A DNA stretch of 64,000 bases from Mycobacterium sp. 3519A (lineage in GTDB: Bacteria > Actinomycetota > Actinomycetes > Mycobacteriales > Mycobacteriaceae). Numbering within the stretch: position 1 is the stretch's first letter; every line of letters starts with the position of its first letter. Under the pieces are notes generated by a model that saw only the letters and a program-made list of their open reading frames with translations, made no database searches and had not been told where the DNA came from. Positions 1 through 11,048 of this stretch are shown here, piece after piece. The stretch covers positions 124,001 to 188,000 of the forward strand of contig NZ_OESG01000012.1 in assembly GCF_900240945.1 (NCBI RefSeq), written 5' to 3'. Both the position numbers and the translations under genes were made by a program.

Positions 1-1628
1 AGCACCTTGGCCCAGTCGGCCACCTCGTCGAGCCGGCCGGACAGATGCCCGAGCGTCACGGTGTCGAGCGCGGATTGGATTGCGGCGTCGTCGAATTCGT
101 TCACGTCGGCCGGATAGCAGATCACCGAACGCAGATCCCCGAGCGGCATGTACGGCAGCTGCGACAGGAACATGGTGGCCTGCTCGGGGCGCCGCACCGT
201 CCCCGAGGTGAACGGCCACAGTTGGGCGAGGCTGCGCAGCAGTGTGGTTTTGCCGGTGCCCGAGCCTCCGGTGATCACCAACGACTCGCCGGAGTCGAGC
301 CTGACGGCCAGCGGGTCGACCAGTCGCACGCCGTCGGGTCTGCGGACCTCGACGCCGTCGAGTTCGAGCGAGCCGTCGCCACTGGGCAGCGCCGTCAACG
401 TCGGTAGCTCCCTTGCCTTTTCGTTGGCCGTCACCAGGCCGTCGAGGCGGATGATCACCGCGCGGTAGTTCGCGAACGAGTCGTAGACGGCGCGGAAGAA
501 CGCCAGTGAATCGTGTACCGAGACGAATGCGCTCGACGATTGGGTGACGTCACCGAGTTGGATTTCGCCTGCGAACAGTCGCGGCGCCTGCACCACTGTC
601 GGCAGCGGGCTGACGATCTGGTTCATCGACCGGTTCCAGCCGAGGAAGACCAGGGTGCGGCGGACGAAGGCACGGTAGTTGGCGATGACGGCGGCGAATC
701 TGGTCATCAGTTGGCCGCGTTCGGCGTTCTCGCCGCCGTACAGCCCGATGGCCTCCGCCGCGTCGCGCAGCCGCACGAGCGCGTACCGGAATGCGGCGTT
801 GGTCATTTCGTTGCGGAACGACAACCGGATCAGCGGCCTGCCGATCCAGAACGCGACGATCGTCGTGAAGAACACGTACACCAGCGCCATCCAGAACAGC
901 GCCTTGGGCACCGTCACGCCGAAGACCGTCAGCGGGCCCGCCAAACCCCACAGGATCGGCGTGAACGACACCACGTTCACGATCGCGAAAACCGTGCCGA
1001 ACACCAGCGTCTGCGACGATCCGACGGTCGGCGAGTTGGTGCCCTCACCGGTGCCGGTGGTGAACGCGTCGATGTCCTGCTGGATACGTTGGTCGGGGTT
1101 GTCGATCGGAGCGTCGACGAATCGGCCGCGGTAATACGCGTCGCCGCTCAGCCAGTCGCCGGTGAGCCGGTGTGTGAGCCAGACGCGCCACCGGATGATG
1201 AAGCGCTGCATCAGGTACACGTCGAGCAGATTGCGGACGATGTCACCGACGGCCAAGCCGACGTAGAGCACCATGGCGGCCCAAAACCCTTTGATAGCAG
1301 CGTCTTTCGCTGACCCTTCACCGTCGAAGGCGGCCTGCAGCGCCGAGAACTGGTCGTTGGACTGATAACTGAACAGCACGCCGAGGCGTACGTCGATCAA
1401 CACCGACGCCAGCAGTGCGCCGAGGTACAGCCACACCGGCAGGCTCTGCCTGCCCGTGAAGTAGCCGCCGGTGACCCGCCAGAACTGTCGACCCCAAGAG
1501 GTGAACCGCGCCAGCAGCGCCAGCACCGCGACCGTGCACACCGCGGCGATCGCCCAGGCTCTCGCGACCCACAGCAGGGAGGTGACCAGCTCGTCGCCCC
1601 AATTCAGGGACGGCGTGAACGTATCCAT
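1..1628 (-). CDS. SbmA/BacA-type ABC transporter, third in tandem (3' end cut by window)
   Basis: Reading leftward from ATG at 1628, 542 codons are visible before the window ends. The protein starts MDTFTPSLNWGDELV, has several hydrophobic segments and the family stretch [13 protein letters not shown], then an ATP-binding domain with Walker A GGSGTGKTT and a Q-loop region (FLSQLPYMPLGDL). The ABC signature and Walker B lie beyond the edge. The family is a fused membrane and ATPase half-transporter; the Mtb homologue Rv1819c (BacA) takes up cobalamin and other hydrophilic compounds. It lies 24 bp downstream of a paralogue and is probably co-transcribed with it. Whether its substrate differs from its neighbours cannot be told from sequence. 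Confidence 0.9.
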   Translation of the reverse strand, partial: MDTFTPSLNWGDELVTSLLWVARAWAIAAVCTVAVLALLARFTSWGRQFWRVTGGYFTGRQSLPVWLYLGALLASVLIDVRLGVLFSYQSNDQFSALQAAFDGEGSAKDAAIKGFWAAMVLYVGLAVGDIVRNLLDVYLMQRFIIRWRVWLTHRLTGDWLSGDAYYRGRFVDAPIDNPDQRIQQDIDAFTTGTGEGTNSPTVGSSQTLVFGTVFAIVNVVSFTPILWGLAGPLTVFGVTVPKALFWMALVYVFFTTIVAFWIGRPLIRLSFRNEMTNAAFRYALVRLRDAAEAIGLYGGENAERGQLMTRFAAVIANYRAFVRRTLVFLGWNRSMNQIVSPLPTVVQAPRLFAGEIQLGDVTQSSSAFVSVHDSLAFFRAVYDSFANYRAVIIRLDGLVTANEKARELPTLTALPSGDGSLELDGVEVRRPDGVRLVDPLAVRLDSGESLVITGGSGTGKTTLLRSLAQLWPFTSGTVRRPEQATMFLSQLPYMPLGDLRSVICYPADVNEFDDAAIQSALDTVTLGHLSGRLDEVADWAKV

Positions 1629-1652
1629 GCCGGGAAATTACCCGGGCACGGG

Positions 1653-3581
1653 CTACACGGGGACGGGCTCGTCGCCTTCCACCCGCCCGAGTCGCCATTC
1701 ACCGTCGCCGAGCAGTTCGAGTTCGTGGGTGTGGTGCTGCCCGACGGTGGAGCGGTGGCTGACGCTGACCAGGATCGTGTCCGGCAGCTCACTGCGCACC
1801 AACTGGTAGCAGGTGTACTCGAGGCCTTCGTCCAACGCCGACGTGGCTTCGTCGAGGAAGACGGCCTTCGGTTTGGTCAGCAGGACCCTGGCGAACGCGA
1901 TGCGTTGCTGCTCACCGGGGGAGAGCACCTTGGCCCAGTCGAGCACCTCGTCGAGGCGGTTGACGAGGTGCGGGAGCGCGACCTTCTGCAACGTGTGCTG
2001 CAGCGTGCGGTCGTCGATCTCGCCCTCTTCGCTCGGATACGAGATCACGGCGCGCAGATTGCCGAGCGGCACATACGGCATCTGGGACAGGAACATCGTC
2101 TCGTTGGGCCCGCACGGCCGGGTCAGCGTGCCCGAGCAGAACGGCCACAACTCGGCGAGACTGCGCAGCAGCGTGGTCTTTCCGCTGCCGGACGGGCCGG
2201 TGATCATCAGTGTGTCGCCGATCTCCAGGCGCATGTCGATCGGCTTGACCAGTTGCTTGCCGTCGGGGGTGCGCACCTCGACGTCCTTGAGTTCGACGGT
2301 GCCGTCCCTGCACGGCGTGGTGACGACCTCGGGCAGGGCCCTGCCTTCTTCGTTGGCGACGACGAGTCCGTGCAGACGGATGATCGCGGCCCGGTACCCG
2401 GCGAACTGGTCGTAGGCGTTACGGAAGAACGACAACCCGTCCTGGATGCTGCCGAACGCCGACGCCGACTGCGACATCGCACCGAGTTTGATCTCGCCCG
2501 CCAGGAATCGGGGGAACTGCAGCAGATACGGCGCGACCACGATGATCTGGCTCATCGACAGGTTCCAGCCGTAGAACCCCATCATCCGGTTCACGTAGCG
2601 CTTGTAGTTGCTGACCACCGGCGCGAACAGTCGCCGCAGCCCGGTGCGCTCGGCGATCTCGCCGCGGTAGAACGCCACCGCCTCGGAGGCGTCACGAAGC
2701 CGCACCAGCGCGTAGCGGAACGCGGCGTTGAACTTCTCGTTGTTGAAGGACAGCCAGATGATCGGCCGACCAATCCAGAACGCGATGACGCTGGCGAACA
2801 GCACATAGACGAGCCCGATCCAGAACAAGGCCCTCGGGATCTCGGTGCCGATGATCGGCAGGGTCAGCGAACCGGACAGGTTCCACAGGATGGCGGTGAA
2901 CGAGATCATCGACGTGATCGACGAGATCGCGCCGAACAACAGCGTGGCCGCCGAGGTGTTGTTGGGCGTGTTGGGCAGCGGGCCGACGCCTGCGGTGAAG
3001 ATGTCGATGTCGGTCTGGATGCGCTGATCCGGGTTGTCGATGGTGTCGTCGATGAACCGGGCGCGGTAGTAGGCCTTGCCGTCCAGCCAGTCGTCGGTCA
3101 GCCGGTCGGTCAGCCAGGCGCGCCAGCGCAGCATGAACCGCTGCATAAGGAACAGGTCCAACATCACGCGGGCGACGTGGATGGTGGCCAGGACCGCGAA
3201 CACGAGCATGGACAACCAGAAGCCGTCTTTGCCGGACGCTTTCACGGCCTCGTCGCCGTTGCCGAGGCCCGCGGCTATTGCCTGGAAGCTGCTCATCATG
3301 TCGTTGCCCTGGAAAGACAGCAGCACGTCGATGCGCACACCTGCGACCACCGACAACAGCAGGCCGCCCAGCCACACCCAGACGAGGACGCTGTCCGGGC
3401 CTTTGAAGTAGGCCCCGGTGATGCGCCAGAACTGCGTGCCCCACGAGGTGAACCGATGGATCAGCACGAGGATGACCATCGTGGCCACCGCGGCGATCGC
3501 CCACGCCTTGGCGATCCACCACAGCGATGTCAACAGTTCGTTTCCCCAATCGAGCGTGGGGATGAACATGTCTGGGTTCAT
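1653..3581 (-). CDS. SbmA/BacA-type ABC transporter, second in tandem
   Basis: A complete 642-residue protein, close to the 639 of Mtb Rv1819c. The N-terminal half is an SbmA/BacA-like membrane domain with about six hydrophobic segments and the conserved [15 protein letters not shown] stretch near residue 190. The C-terminal ATPase carries Walker [10 protein letters not shown], a Q-loop in [13 protein letters not shown], the signature [13 protein letters not shown] and Walker [13 protein letters not shown], so it looks catalytically intact. ATG at 3581 was chosen because both paralogues begin with the same M-x-x-F-x-P-x-x-D/N-W pattern. It is the middle gene of three leftward paralogues with gaps of 24 and 45 bp. 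Uptake of cobalamin or peptide-like compounds is inferred from the family. Confidence 0.93.
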   Translation of the reverse strand: MNPDMFIPTLDWGNELLTSLWWIAKAWAIAAVATMVILVLIHRFTSWGTQFWRITGAYFKGPDSVLVWVWLGGLLLSVVAGVRIDVLLSFQGNDMMSSFQAIAAGLGNGDEAVKASGKDGFWLSMLVFAVLATIHVARVMLDLFLMQRFMLRWRAWLTDRLTDDWLDGKAYYRARFIDDTIDNPDQRIQTDIDIFTAGVGPLPNTPNNTSAATLLFGAISSITSMISFTAILWNLSGSLTLPIIGTEIPRALFWIGLVYVLFASVIAFWIGRPIIWLSFNNEKFNAAFRYALVRLRDASEAVAFYRGEIAERTGLRRLFAPVVSNYKRYVNRMMGFYGWNLSMSQIIVVAPYLLQFPRFLAGEIKLGAMSQSASAFGSIQDGLSFFRNAYDQFAGYRAAIIRLHGLVVANEEGRALPEVVTTPCRDGTVELKDVEVRTPDGKQLVKPIDMRLEIGDTLMITGPSGSGKTTLLRSLAELWPFCSGTLTRPCGPNETMFLSQMPYVPLGNLRAVISYPSEEGEIDDRTLQHTLQKVALPHLVNRLDEVLDWAKVLSPGEQQRIAFARVLLTKPKAVFLDEATSALDEGLEYTCYQLVRSELPDTILVSVSHRSTVGQHHTHELELLGDGEWRLGRVEGDEPVPV

Positions 3582-3626
3582 TCCGGCAAGGTACCTCGCA
3601 GATCTGCCGCTGGCGTGCTTGAGGGT

Positions 3627-5516
3627 CTAACGCCTGCTCGGAAGCGCGTCAAGGCGCCACTCGCCGTCGCCGACCAATTCCAGGTGACGGCCGTGGAACC
3701 GCCCGACGGTATTGCGATGGCTCACGCTGACCAAAATTGCGTCGGGAAACTCCGTTCGGATCAGGTCGTAGAGCATCAGTTCGAGGCCCTCGTCCATCGC
3801 CGAGGTGGACTCGTCGAGGAACACCGCTGTTGGTTTGGCCAGCAGCAGGCGGGCGAACGCGATCCGCTGCTGCTCGCCGACCGACAGCACCTTGGCCCAA
3901 TCCCTGACCTCGTTCAGCCGGATGGCCAGATGCGACAACGCGACCTTGACCAGAGCCTGCTGGGCCTCGCGGTCGCGCACCGCGCCAGCCTCCGACGGGT
4001 AGGACACGACCGCGCGCAGGTCGCCGAGCGGAATGTAGGGCAGCTGCGGCACGAACAGCACCTTGTCGCGGTCGGCGGGCAGGCGCACGCTGCCCGAGAC
4101 GAACGGCCACAGCCCGGCGAGGCTCTGCAGCAACACCGTCTTGCCGATGCCGGAGGGGCCGCTGATCAACAGCGCGTCCCCTGGCTGCAGCGTCAGATCG
4201 AGAGGGCGGATCAGCGGATCGCCGCCAGGGGTGCGGACCGCGAAACCGGTCACCTCGAGGGATCCCTCGGCGGACGTGGCCGACGAAACCTGGGCGAAGC
4301 GGCGGGCGACGGCGTTCTCGTCGGCCAGGCCGTCCAGCCGGATGATCGCCGCCCGGTAGCTCGCGAACGAGTCGTAGGCGTCGCGGAAGAACGACAGCGA
4401 GTTGTGGATGGTGTGAAAGGCGGTGGCGGACTGGAAGATGTCGCCGAGTGAGATCTGGCCCGCGAAGAGCCGCGGCGCCTGGACGATGAACGGCAGCGGG
4501 TCGATGGCCTGGCTCATGGACAGGTTCCAGCCGGTGAAGACGACCATCCGGTTGCGCCAGTGGCCGTAGTTGGTCATCACCGCCGACAGTCGGCCGGTGA
4601 GCACGGAGCGCTCGGCGTTCTCCCCGCGGTAAAGGCCGACGGCGGCGCTGGCATCGCGCAACCGGACCAGCGCGTAGCGAAAGCCGGCGTTGAGCAGTTC
4701 GTTCATGAAGCTCAAGCGGATCAGCGGCCTGCCGATCACGAACGCCACCACGGTGCCCGCGAGCACGTAGACGAGGACAACCCAGAACAGCGCCCGCGGC
4801 AGCGTCACCGTGCCGAGCGTCAGCGGCCCTGACAGCCGCCAGAGGATGGCGCCGAAGGAGAACACGGACACCACCGCCTCGACCGCGCCGAACAGCAGCA
4901 GGTGGTCCGAGGTGTTGGCCGGGTTGTTCGGCTCACCACCGACGCCTGCGGTGAAGATGTCGATGTCCTGCTGGATGCGTTGGTCGGGGTTGTCGATCGG
5001 CGCACCGGTGAACTGGCCTCGGAAGTAGGCGTAGTCGCCGAGCCAGTCGTCAATGTAGCGGCGGCTCAACCAGATTCGCCATCGCATGATGAACGTCTGG
5101 GTCAGGTAGAGGTCGCCGAGCGTACGCGCGACGTAGCAGACGGCGAGCACCGCGAAAACCAGGATGGTCATCCAAAAACCGTGGATGCCAGTGCTTCTGG
5201 CGGTACCAGGCTGAAAGGTGAGTTGCAGCGCGGAGAACAGGTCGTTGGCGTAGTAGCTCAGCAGCACGTTGATCCGCACGACCAGGATGGCCGAGGCCAA
5301 CAGCAACCCGAGCATCGCCCACACCGGTGCGCTCTGCCTGCCTTTGAAGTAGTCGCCGCTGATGCGCCAGAACTGCCTGCCCCACTCGGTGCTCCGCCCG
5401 ATCGCGACCAACACGACGAGCAACGCGCACGCGGTGATCGCCCACACCTGCAGCACCCACAGCGTCGAGTTGACGAATTCACGGCTCCAGTCGATCGACG
5501 GCTGGAAGGTGTTCAT
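3627..5516 (-). CDS. SbmA/BacA-type ABC transporter, first in tandem
   Basis: A 629-residue fused membrane and ATPase protein and the promoter-proximal member of the triplet. It has the conserved [15 protein letters not shown] stretch, a C-terminal ATPase with Walker [10 protein letters not shown], a Q-loop in [13 protein letters not shown], the signature [13 protein letters not shown] and Walker [13 protein letters not shown]. The deviations from its neighbours (I in Walker A, EST-S-AMD in Walker B) suggest an old divergence rather than a fresh copy. Start ATG 5516 gives [14 protein letters not shown], matching the other two N-termini. It faces the ilvG-like gene across 47 bp. Which of the three is the true Rv1819c orthologue is not resolved here. 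Confidence 0.93.
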   Translation of the reverse strand: MNTFQPSIDWSREFVNSTLWVLQVWAITACALLVVLVAIGRSTEWGRQFWRISGDYFKGRQSAPVWAMLGLLLASAILVVRINVLLSYYANDLFSALQLTFQPGTARSTGIHGFWMTILVFAVLAVCYVARTLGDLYLTQTFIMRWRIWLSRRYIDDWLGDYAYFRGQFTGAPIDNPDQRIQQDIDIFTAGVGGEPNNPANTSDHLLLFGAVEAVVSVFSFGAILWRLSGPLTLGTVTLPRALFWVVLVYVLAGTVVAFVIGRPLIRLSFMNELLNAGFRYALVRLRDASAAVGLYRGENAERSVLTGRLSAVMTNYGHWRNRMVVFTGWNLSMSQAIDPLPFIVQAPRLFAGQISLGDIFQSATAFHTIHNSLSFFRDAYDSFASYRAAIIRLDGLADENAVARRFAQVSSATSAEGSLEVTGFAVRTPGGDPLIRPLDLTLQPGDALLISGPSGIGKTVLLQSLAGLWPFVSGSVRLPADRDKVLFVPQLPYIPLGDLRAVVSYPSEAGAVRDREAQQALVKVALSHLAIRLNEVRDWAKVLSVGEQQRIAFARLLLAKPTAVFLDESTSAMDEGLELMLYDLIRTEFPDAILVSVSHRNTVGRFHGRHLELVGDGEWRLDALPSRR

Positions 5517-5563
5517 CGTCCCGACACCCCAATGGTTTTCATGGGCGAGATTATGCTGCCGCC
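5517..5563. promoter_or_regulatory. Short divergent promoter region between transporter triplet and ilvG-like gene
   Basis: Only 47 bp separate the two divergent ATG codons, so promoter elements for both directions must overlap each other or run into the coding starts. No convincing operator was seen. The placement is inferred from gene orientation. Confidence 0.4.
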
Positions 5564-7201
5564 ATGACCATCGACGCTCCCGTTACGGTCAATGCCGGCC
5601 ATCTGATCGCCCGCCGGCTGCGCGCCAGCGGCATCGACACCGTCTTCACGCTTTCCGGCGGACACCTGTTCTCGATTTACGACGGCTGCCGCGCGGAGCA
5701 CATCCGGCTGATCGACACCCGCCACGAGCAGACCGCCGCGTTCGCTGCGGAAGGCTGGTCGAAGGTCACCAGGGTGCCCGGCGTGGCCGCGCTGACCGCC
5801 GGTCCCGGCGTCACCAATGGGATGAGCGCGATGGCCGCCGCCGCGCAGAATCAGTCACCGCTGGTGGTGCTCGGCGGCCGGGCACCCGCGGGGCGGTGGG
5901 GTCAGGGTTCACTGCAGGAGATCGACCACGTGCCGTTCGTGGCGCCGTTGACCCGGTTCGCCGCCACCGCGCAGTCGCCCGACGAGGTCGCTCCGCTGAT
6001 CGACGATGCGCTGCGCGCTGCGGTCGGTGCGCCGTCCGGGGTGGCGTTCGTCGACTTCCCGATGGACCACGTGTTCAGCGAGGCTACGGACCCGGGTGGT
6101 CCCGGCGCGTTGAGCGAGCGCAGCGGGGGTGTGGAGGCCGACGGGAACGCGGTGGACACCGCGGTGCGACTGCTGGCTGGCGCGCAGCGCCCGGTGATCA
6201 TGGCGGGCACGAACGTGTGGTGGGGGCACGGCGAGAAGGCCTTGCTGGCGCTGGCGGAAGCGTTGCGGATACCGGTGCTGATGAACGGCATGGCCCGCGG
6301 CACGGTGCCTGCCGATCACGAGTTGGCGTTCTCGCGGGCACGGTCAAAAGCGTTGGGGGAGGCCGATGTTGCGTTAGTCGTCGGGGTGCCGATGGACTTC
6401 CGGCTCGGCTTCGGCAAGGTGTTCGGCCCGCATACCGCACTGATCGTCGCGGACCGCGCCGAACCCGGGCGGCCGCATCCCCGTGCGGTCGCCGCCGAAC
6501 TCTACGGGGATCTGACCACGACGTTGTCGGCGCTGGCGAGCGCGCCTGCCGGCGAACGCGGCGGCTGGATCGGTGATCTACGCGCGGCCGAGGACGCTGC
6601 GCGGGCTGCCGAACAGGCGGAGTTGTCCGACGATCGCACCCCGCTGCACCCGATGCGGGTGTACGCGGAACTCAAGCCGCTACTCGACCGCGATGCGATC
6701 GTCGTGATCGACGGGGGTGACTTCGGGTCGTATGCCGGGCGGGTGATCGACAGCTATGTGCCCGGCGCATGGCTGGACAGCGGGCCGTTCGGCTGTCTGG
6801 GGTCCGGGCCCGGCTATGCGCTGGCGGCCAAGCTGGCCAGACCCGACCGACAGGTAGTGCTGCTGCAGGGCGACGGTGCCTTCGGTTTCTCGGGGATGGA
6901 GTGGGATACGTTGGTGCGCCACGGCGTTCACGTGGTGTCGGTGATCGGCAACAACGGCATCTGGGCGCTGGAACATCACCCGATGACCATGCTGTACGGC
7001 TATTCGGTGGTGGCCGAACTGCGACCGGGCACCCGCTACGACCAAGTGGTGAGCGCGCTCGGCGGATACGGCGAGATGGTGTCGACGGCGGCGGAGCTGC
7101 GTCCTGCGCTCGAGCGGGCGTTCTCCGCGGGTCTGCCCGCGGTGGTCAACACGCTGACCGACCCCGCCGTCGCGTATCCTCGCCGCTCAAACCTAGCCTG
7201 A
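5564..7201 (+). CDS. ilvG: Acetolactate synthase-like thiamine diphosphate enzyme (IlvG type)
   Basis: A 545-residue enzyme with the three-domain layout of the ThDP-dependent acetolactate synthase family. The N-terminal domain holds the cofactor-activating glutamate in [14 protein letters not shown] (about residue 50) and the [11 protein letters not shown] segment. The C-terminal domain carries the ThDP/magnesium motif starting [14 protein letters not shown] and ending with the NN pair about residue 463. Length and position next to the BacA-type genes and secA2 match Mtb Rv1820 (ilvG). No regulatory subunit gene is adjacent, so a true role in branched-chain amino acid synthesis is uncertain; related enzymes such as oxalyl-CoA decarboxylase or benzaldehyde lyase share the fold. 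Confidence 0.85.
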   Translation: MTIDAPVTVNAGHLIARRLRASGIDTVFTLSGGHLFSIYDGCRAEHIRLIDTRHEQTAAFAAEGWSKVTRVPGVAALTAGPGVTNGMSAMAAAAQNQSPLVVLGGRAPAGRWGQGSLQEIDHVPFVAPLTRFAATAQSPDEVAPLIDDALRAAVGAPSGVAFVDFPMDHVFSEATDPGGPGALSERSGGVEADGNAVDTAVRLLAGAQRPVIMAGTNVWWGHGEKALLALAEALRIPVLMNGMARGTVPADHELAFSRARSKALGEADVALVVGVPMDFRLGFGKVFGPHTALIVADRAEPGRPHPRAVAAELYGDLTTTLSALASAPAGERGGWIGDLRAAEDAARAAEQAELSDDRTPLHPMRVYAELKPLLDRDAIVVIDGGDFGSYAGRVIDSYVPGAWLDSGPFGCLGSGPGYALAAKLARPDRQVVLLQGDGAFGFSGMEWDTLVRHGVHVVSVIGNNGIWALEHHPMTMLYGYSVVAELRPGTRYDQVVSALGGYGEMVSTAAELRPALERAFSAGLPAVVNTLTDPAVAYPRRSNLA

Positions 7202-7258
7202 CGTCACCGCACGCAGAAATCGTTGGACGCCTTGGTTGTTGGCGGCCATGCTGGAGGC

Positions 7259-8092
7259 GTGGAGGTCAAGCTGCATGACTCGGTGGCGGAGTTCCGCGCG
7301 ATCGCGGAACCGCTGTATCGGCGCGACCCGATCGGGCACACCATCGAACTGACCTTGCTGGCCTCCGGTGACTTCCCCGACGACTCCCTTCTGCTCACCG
7401 TATGGGACGACGACACAGCTGTCGGTGCAGCGTTGCAGACGCCACCATATCCGTTGGCGTGCAATGGGATTCCTGCTGACGCGGTGAACGCCGTCGCCAC
7501 CACGCTGGTGGCAGCGCGGCCCGACCTGGCCAGCGCGCGAGGTGATCGAGGCCCAGCGGTCGCGTTCGCCGATGCGTGGCAGGCGATCACCGGACGACAA
7601 CCGATGCTCAGCGCCGAGGAGCGGCTGTACCGGTTGGGAATGCTGAAACCGCCGGTAAGCGTTGCCGGTTCGTCGCGGGCGGCGGCCGACGGCGACCGCG
7701 GCCTGCTCATCGACTGGGTGAACCGGTTCTTCGAGGACGCCTTCGGCCAGGCCAACGACCGGGCGGCGCAGTTCGTCGACGGCGCGGACCGCGCGGGCCA
7801 CCGCTTCCTGATGTGGGAGGTCGACGGCACGCCGGTCAGCATGGCGATGCTGCGCGTGCCCGCGTCCGGGGTGTCGCGGATCGGCCCGGTGTTCACCCAG
7901 CGCGACGCGCGCGGCCACGGCTACGGATCGGCCGTCACCGCCGCCGCCGTCGAGTTGGCGCACCGCAGCGGCACGCCGGACGTCGTGCTCTACGCCGACC
8001 TGGCCAACCCGACGTCCAACGCCATCTACCAGCGGATCGGTTTCGAACCGGTCGCCGACAGCGTCCGCATCGACTTCGTGACGGCCGACTGA
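7259..8092 (+). CDS. GNAT-family N-acetyltransferase
   Basis: About 277 residues. The C-terminal part shows a GNAT acetyl-CoA binding pattern: [20 protein letters not shown] (the R/Q-x-x-G-x-G/A signature near residue 220) followed by the late [18 protein letters not shown] strand-helix typical of the family. The N-terminal half looks like a degenerate second GNAT-like domain. Substrate is unknown. GTG at 7259 was chosen as the start; TTG at 7223 and GTG at 7283 are in frame, and none has an ideally spaced ribosome site. It lies 57 bp after the ilvG-like stop and 22 bp before secA2, so co-transcription is likely. Confidence 0.75.
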   Translation: MEVKLHDSVAEFRAIAEPLYRRDPIGHTIELTLLASGDFPDDSLLLTVWDDDTAVGAALQTPPYPLACNGIPADAVNAVATTLVAARPDLASARGDRGPAVAFADAWQAITGRQPMLSAEERLYRLGMLKPPVSVAGSSRAAADGDRGLLIDWVNRFFEDAFGQANDRAAQFVDGADRAGHRFLMWEVDGTPVSMAMLRVPASGVSRIGPVFTQRDARGHGYGSAVTAAAVELAHRSGTPDVVLYADLANPTSNAIYQRIGFEPVADSVRIDFVTAD

Positions 8093-8114
8093 CGCGCGCA
8101 GGTACCGTAATTGT

Positions 8115-10439
8115 GTGGCGAAGACCAAAAACCGCACCTCAGGTCGTGTCAGCAACCGATTCTGGAAGCTGCTCGGCGCCAGCACCGACCGCGACCAGGC
8201 GCAGTCGATGTCTCTGGTGGGCAAGTCGGCCGAGTTCGACGAGAAGGCCGCCGAACTCGACGACGAGCAGCTGAGCAAGGCCGCCGGCCTGCTCAACCTC
8301 GAAGACCTGGCGGAGTCCTCGGATATCCCGCAGTTCCTGGCCATCGCCCGCGAAGCCTCGAACCGGACCACCACGCTGAAGCCGTTCGACGTCCAGTTGC
8401 AGGGCGCGCTGCGGATGCTGGCGGGCGACGTGGTCGAAATGGCCACCGGCGAGGGCAAGACGCTGTCGGGTGCCATCGCCGCGGCGGGTTACGCGCTCGG
8501 CGGCCGCAGCGTCCACGTCATCACCCTCAACGACTACCTGGCCCGCCGCGACGCCGAATGGATGGGCCCGCTGCTCGAGGCGCTGGGACTGACGGTCGGC
8601 TGGATCACCGCCGACTCGACAGCCGCGGAGCGGCGCGAGGCCTACAAGTGCAACGTCACGTATGCCTCGGTCAACGAGATCGGCTTCGACGTGCTGCGCG
8701 ACCAACTGGTCACCGACGTCGAGGACCTGGTGTCTCCGAATCCCGACGTCGCGCTGATCGACGAGGCCGACTCGGTGCTCGTCGACGAGGCGCTCGTGCC
8801 GCTGGTGCTCGCGGGCACCACGCACCGCGAGACGCCGAAGGTGGAGATCATCCGGATGGTCGGCGAGCTGATCGCGGGTCAGGACTACGACACCGACGCC
8901 GACAACCGCAACGTCCATCTCACCGAGTCCGGCGCGCAGAAGCTCGAGGCCAAACTCGGCGGCATCGACCTGTACTCGGAGGAACACGTCGGCACCACGC
9001 TGACCGAGGTGAACGTCGCGCTGCACGCGCACGTGCTGCTGCAGCGCGACGTGCACTACATCGTCCGTGACGACGCCGTACACCTGATCAACTCGTCCCG
9101 CGGCCGCATCGCGCAGTTGCAGCGTTGGCCCGACGGCTTGCAGGCGGCCGTCGAGGCCAAGGAGGGCATCGAAACCACGGAGACCGGTGAGGTGCTCGAC
9201 ACCATCACCGTGCAGGCGTTGATCAACCGGTATCCGACGGTGTGCGGCATGACGGGCACCGCGCTGGCCGCCGGTGAACAGCTGCGGCAGTTCTACAAGC
9301 TCGGGGTGTCGCCAATTGCGCCGAATACTCCCAACATTCGCGAGGACGAAACCGATCGGGTGTACATCACCGCGGCCGCCAAGTTCGACGCCGTCGTCGA
9401 GCACATCAAAGAGGTGCACGAAACCGGGCAGCCCGTGCTCGTCGGCACCCACGACGTCGCCGAATCCGAGGAGCTGCACGAGCGGCTCGTCAAGGCCGGC
9501 GTGCCCGCGGTGGTGCTGAACGCCAAGAACGACGCCGAGGAAGCCGCGGTGATCGCCGAGGCAGGCAAGCTCGGCAGCGTCACGGTGTCCACCCAGATGG
9601 CGGGCCGCGGCACCGACATCAGGCTGGGCGGGTCTGACGAAGCCGACCATGACGAGGTCGCCGAACTCGGCGGGCTGCACGTCATCGGCACCGGCCGACA
9701 CCACACCGAGCGGCTGGACAACCAGCTGCGCGGGCGCGCAGGACGCCAGGGTGACCCCGGCTCGACGGTGTTCTTCGCCAGCTGGGAGGACGACGTGGTG
9801 GTGGCGCACCTCGATCCGAACAAGCTGCCGATGCAGTACGACGAGAACGGCCGCATCGTCAGCAACAAGGCCGCGTCACTGCTGGACCATGCGCAACGCG
9901 TCGCCGAGGGCCGGATGCTCGACATCCACGCCAACAACTGGCGCTACAACCAGCTGATCGCCCAGCAGCGGGCCATCATCGTCGAACGCCGCGACACCCT
10001 GCTGCGCACGGCGACCGCGCGTGAGGAACTCGCCGAGCGCGCGCCCAAACGCTACGAGGAGATCGTCGAGAAGCTCGGCGAGGAGAAACTGGAGAAGATC
10101 TGCCGGCTGATCATGCTGTACCACCTGGACCGCGGGTGGGCCGACCATCTGGCGTATCTCGCCGATATCCGGGAGAGCATTCACCTTCGCGCGCTGGGCA
10201 ATCAGACCCCGATCGACGAGTTCCACCGGATGGCGGTCGACGCGTTCGCTTCGCTGGCCGCCGACGCGATCGAGGCCGCCCAGCAGACGTTCGAGACTGC
10301 GCCGTCGATTGAGGACGAGCCCGGCGTCGACCTGTCCAAGCTGGCCAGGCCCACGTCGACGTGGACGTACATGGTGCACGACAACCCGCTGGCAGATGAG
10401 GCCATGTCGGCGCTGAGCCTGCCGGGAGTGTTCCGCTAG
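8115..10439 (+). CDS. secA2: Accessory Sec translocase ATPase SecA2
   Basis: A 774-residue SecA paralogue, shorter than housekeeping SecA1 and close to Mtb SecA2 (778). Walker A MATGEGKT has its lysine at residue 115, the position mutated in published SecA2 K115R work. Other visible motor motifs are the DEAD-like box [13 protein letters not shown] and the helicase motif [14 protein letters not shown]. It lacks the C-terminal zinc-binding tail of SecA1. The start is GTG at 8115. In mycobacteria SecA2 drives export of a subset of proteins through SecYEG. Its immediate downstream neighbour is pgsA2, as in Mtb. Confidence 0.96.
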   Translation: MAKTKNRTSGRVSNRFWKLLGASTDRDQAQSMSLVGKSAEFDEKAAELDDEQLSKAAGLLNLEDLAESSDIPQFLAIAREASNRTTTLKPFDVQLQGALRMLAGDVVEMATGEGKTLSGAIAAAGYALGGRSVHVITLNDYLARRDAEWMGPLLEALGLTVGWITADSTAAERREAYKCNVTYASVNEIGFDVLRDQLVTDVEDLVSPNPDVALIDEADSVLVDEALVPLVLAGTTHRETPKVEIIRMVGELIAGQDYDTDADNRNVHLTESGAQKLEAKLGGIDLYSEEHVGTTLTEVNVALHAHVLLQRDVHYIVRDDAVHLINSSRGRIAQLQRWPDGLQAAVEAKEGIETTETGEVLDTITVQALINRYPTVCGMTGTALAAGEQLRQFYKLGVSPIAPNTPNIREDETDRVYITAAAKFDAVVEHIKEVHETGQPVLVGTHDVAESEELHERLVKAGVPAVVLNAKNDAEEAAVIAEAGKLGSVTVSTQMAGRGTDIRLGGSDEADHDEVAELGGLHVIGTGRHHTERLDNQLRGRAGRQGDPGSTVFFASWEDDVVVAHLDPNKLPMQYDENGRIVSNKAASLLDHAQRVAEGRMLDIHANNWRYNQLIAQQRAIIVERRDTLLRTATAREELAERAPKRYEEIVEKLGEEKLEKICRLIMLYHLDRGWADHLAYLADIRESIHLRALGNQTPIDEFHRMAVDAFASLAADAIEAAQQTFETAPSIEDEPGVDLSKLARPTSTWTYMVHDNPLADEAMSALSLPGVFR

Positions 10440-10448
10440 GTTTAGCCC

Positions 10449-11048
10449 ATGAGCCAGCCGGCTGGCGGTGTGCGCGATCGGGTGCTGACCGTGCCCAACG
10501 CGCTGTCGGTGCTGCGCCTGTTGCTGGTGCCGGTCTTCCTCTATCTACTGTTCGTGTCCCACCACCGGGGCTGGGCGGTTGGCGTGCTGATGTTCAGCGG
10601 GTTCTCCGACTGGGCGGACGGCAAGATCGCCAGGCTGGTCGACAACCAGTCGTCGCGGCTAGGGGAGTTGCTCGATCCGGCCGTCGACCGCATCTACATG
10701 GTGACAGTGCCTGTGGCACTTGCCTTTTACGGTGCGGTGCCGTGGTGGATCGTGCTGACGCTGCTCGGCCGTGACGTCGTACTCGCCGCGACGTTGCCGC
10801 TGCTGCGCACCCGCGGCCTGACCGCGCTGCCGGTCACGTACATCGGTAAGGCCGCCACCTTCGCGCTGATGTCGGGCTTCCCACTGATCCTGCTCGGCCA
10901 GTGGGATGCGCTGTGGAGCCGCGTCGTGCTCGCCTGCGGATGGGCGTTTTTGAGCTGGGGCATGGCCATGTATCTGTGGTCGGGCGTGCTGTATCTGGCC
11001 CAGGTGGGGATGGTGATGCGCCGACTACCGCGGGTCTCGGACCCGTGA
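10449..11048 (+). CDS. pgsA2: CDP-alcohol phosphatidyltransferase (PgsA2-like)
   Basis: A 199-residue integral membrane enzyme with several hydrophobic helices. The CDP-alcohol phosphatidyltransferase signature is present around residues 53-82: DWADGKIAR, then after nine residues [10 protein letters not shown], giving the D-G-x2-A-R ... G-x3-D-x3-D pattern that binds metal and CDP-lipid. Mtb Rv1822 at this location is called pgsA2, but its exact phospholipid product (phosphatidylglycerophosphate or cardiolipin) is not settled by sequence. The stop overlaps the next GTG by 4 bp (GTGA), so translation is probably coupled. Confidence 0.88.
   Translation: MSQPAGGVRDRVLTVPNALSVLRLLLVPVFLYLLFVSHHRGWAVGVLMFSGFSDWADGKIARLVDNQSSRLGELLDPAVDRIYMVTVPVALAFYGAVPWWIVLTLLGRDVVLAATLPLLRTRGLTALPVTYIGKAATFALMSGFPLILLGQWDALWSRVVLACGWAFLSWGMAMYLWSGVLYLAQVGMVMRRLPRVSDP

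Noticed and set aside
1725..4451. A 908-codon open frame on the + strand across the ABC transporters
   Set aside because: It is an antisense shadow of two ABC genes on the minus strand; the translation has no domain features and is rich in R, G and E, typical of high-GC shadows.
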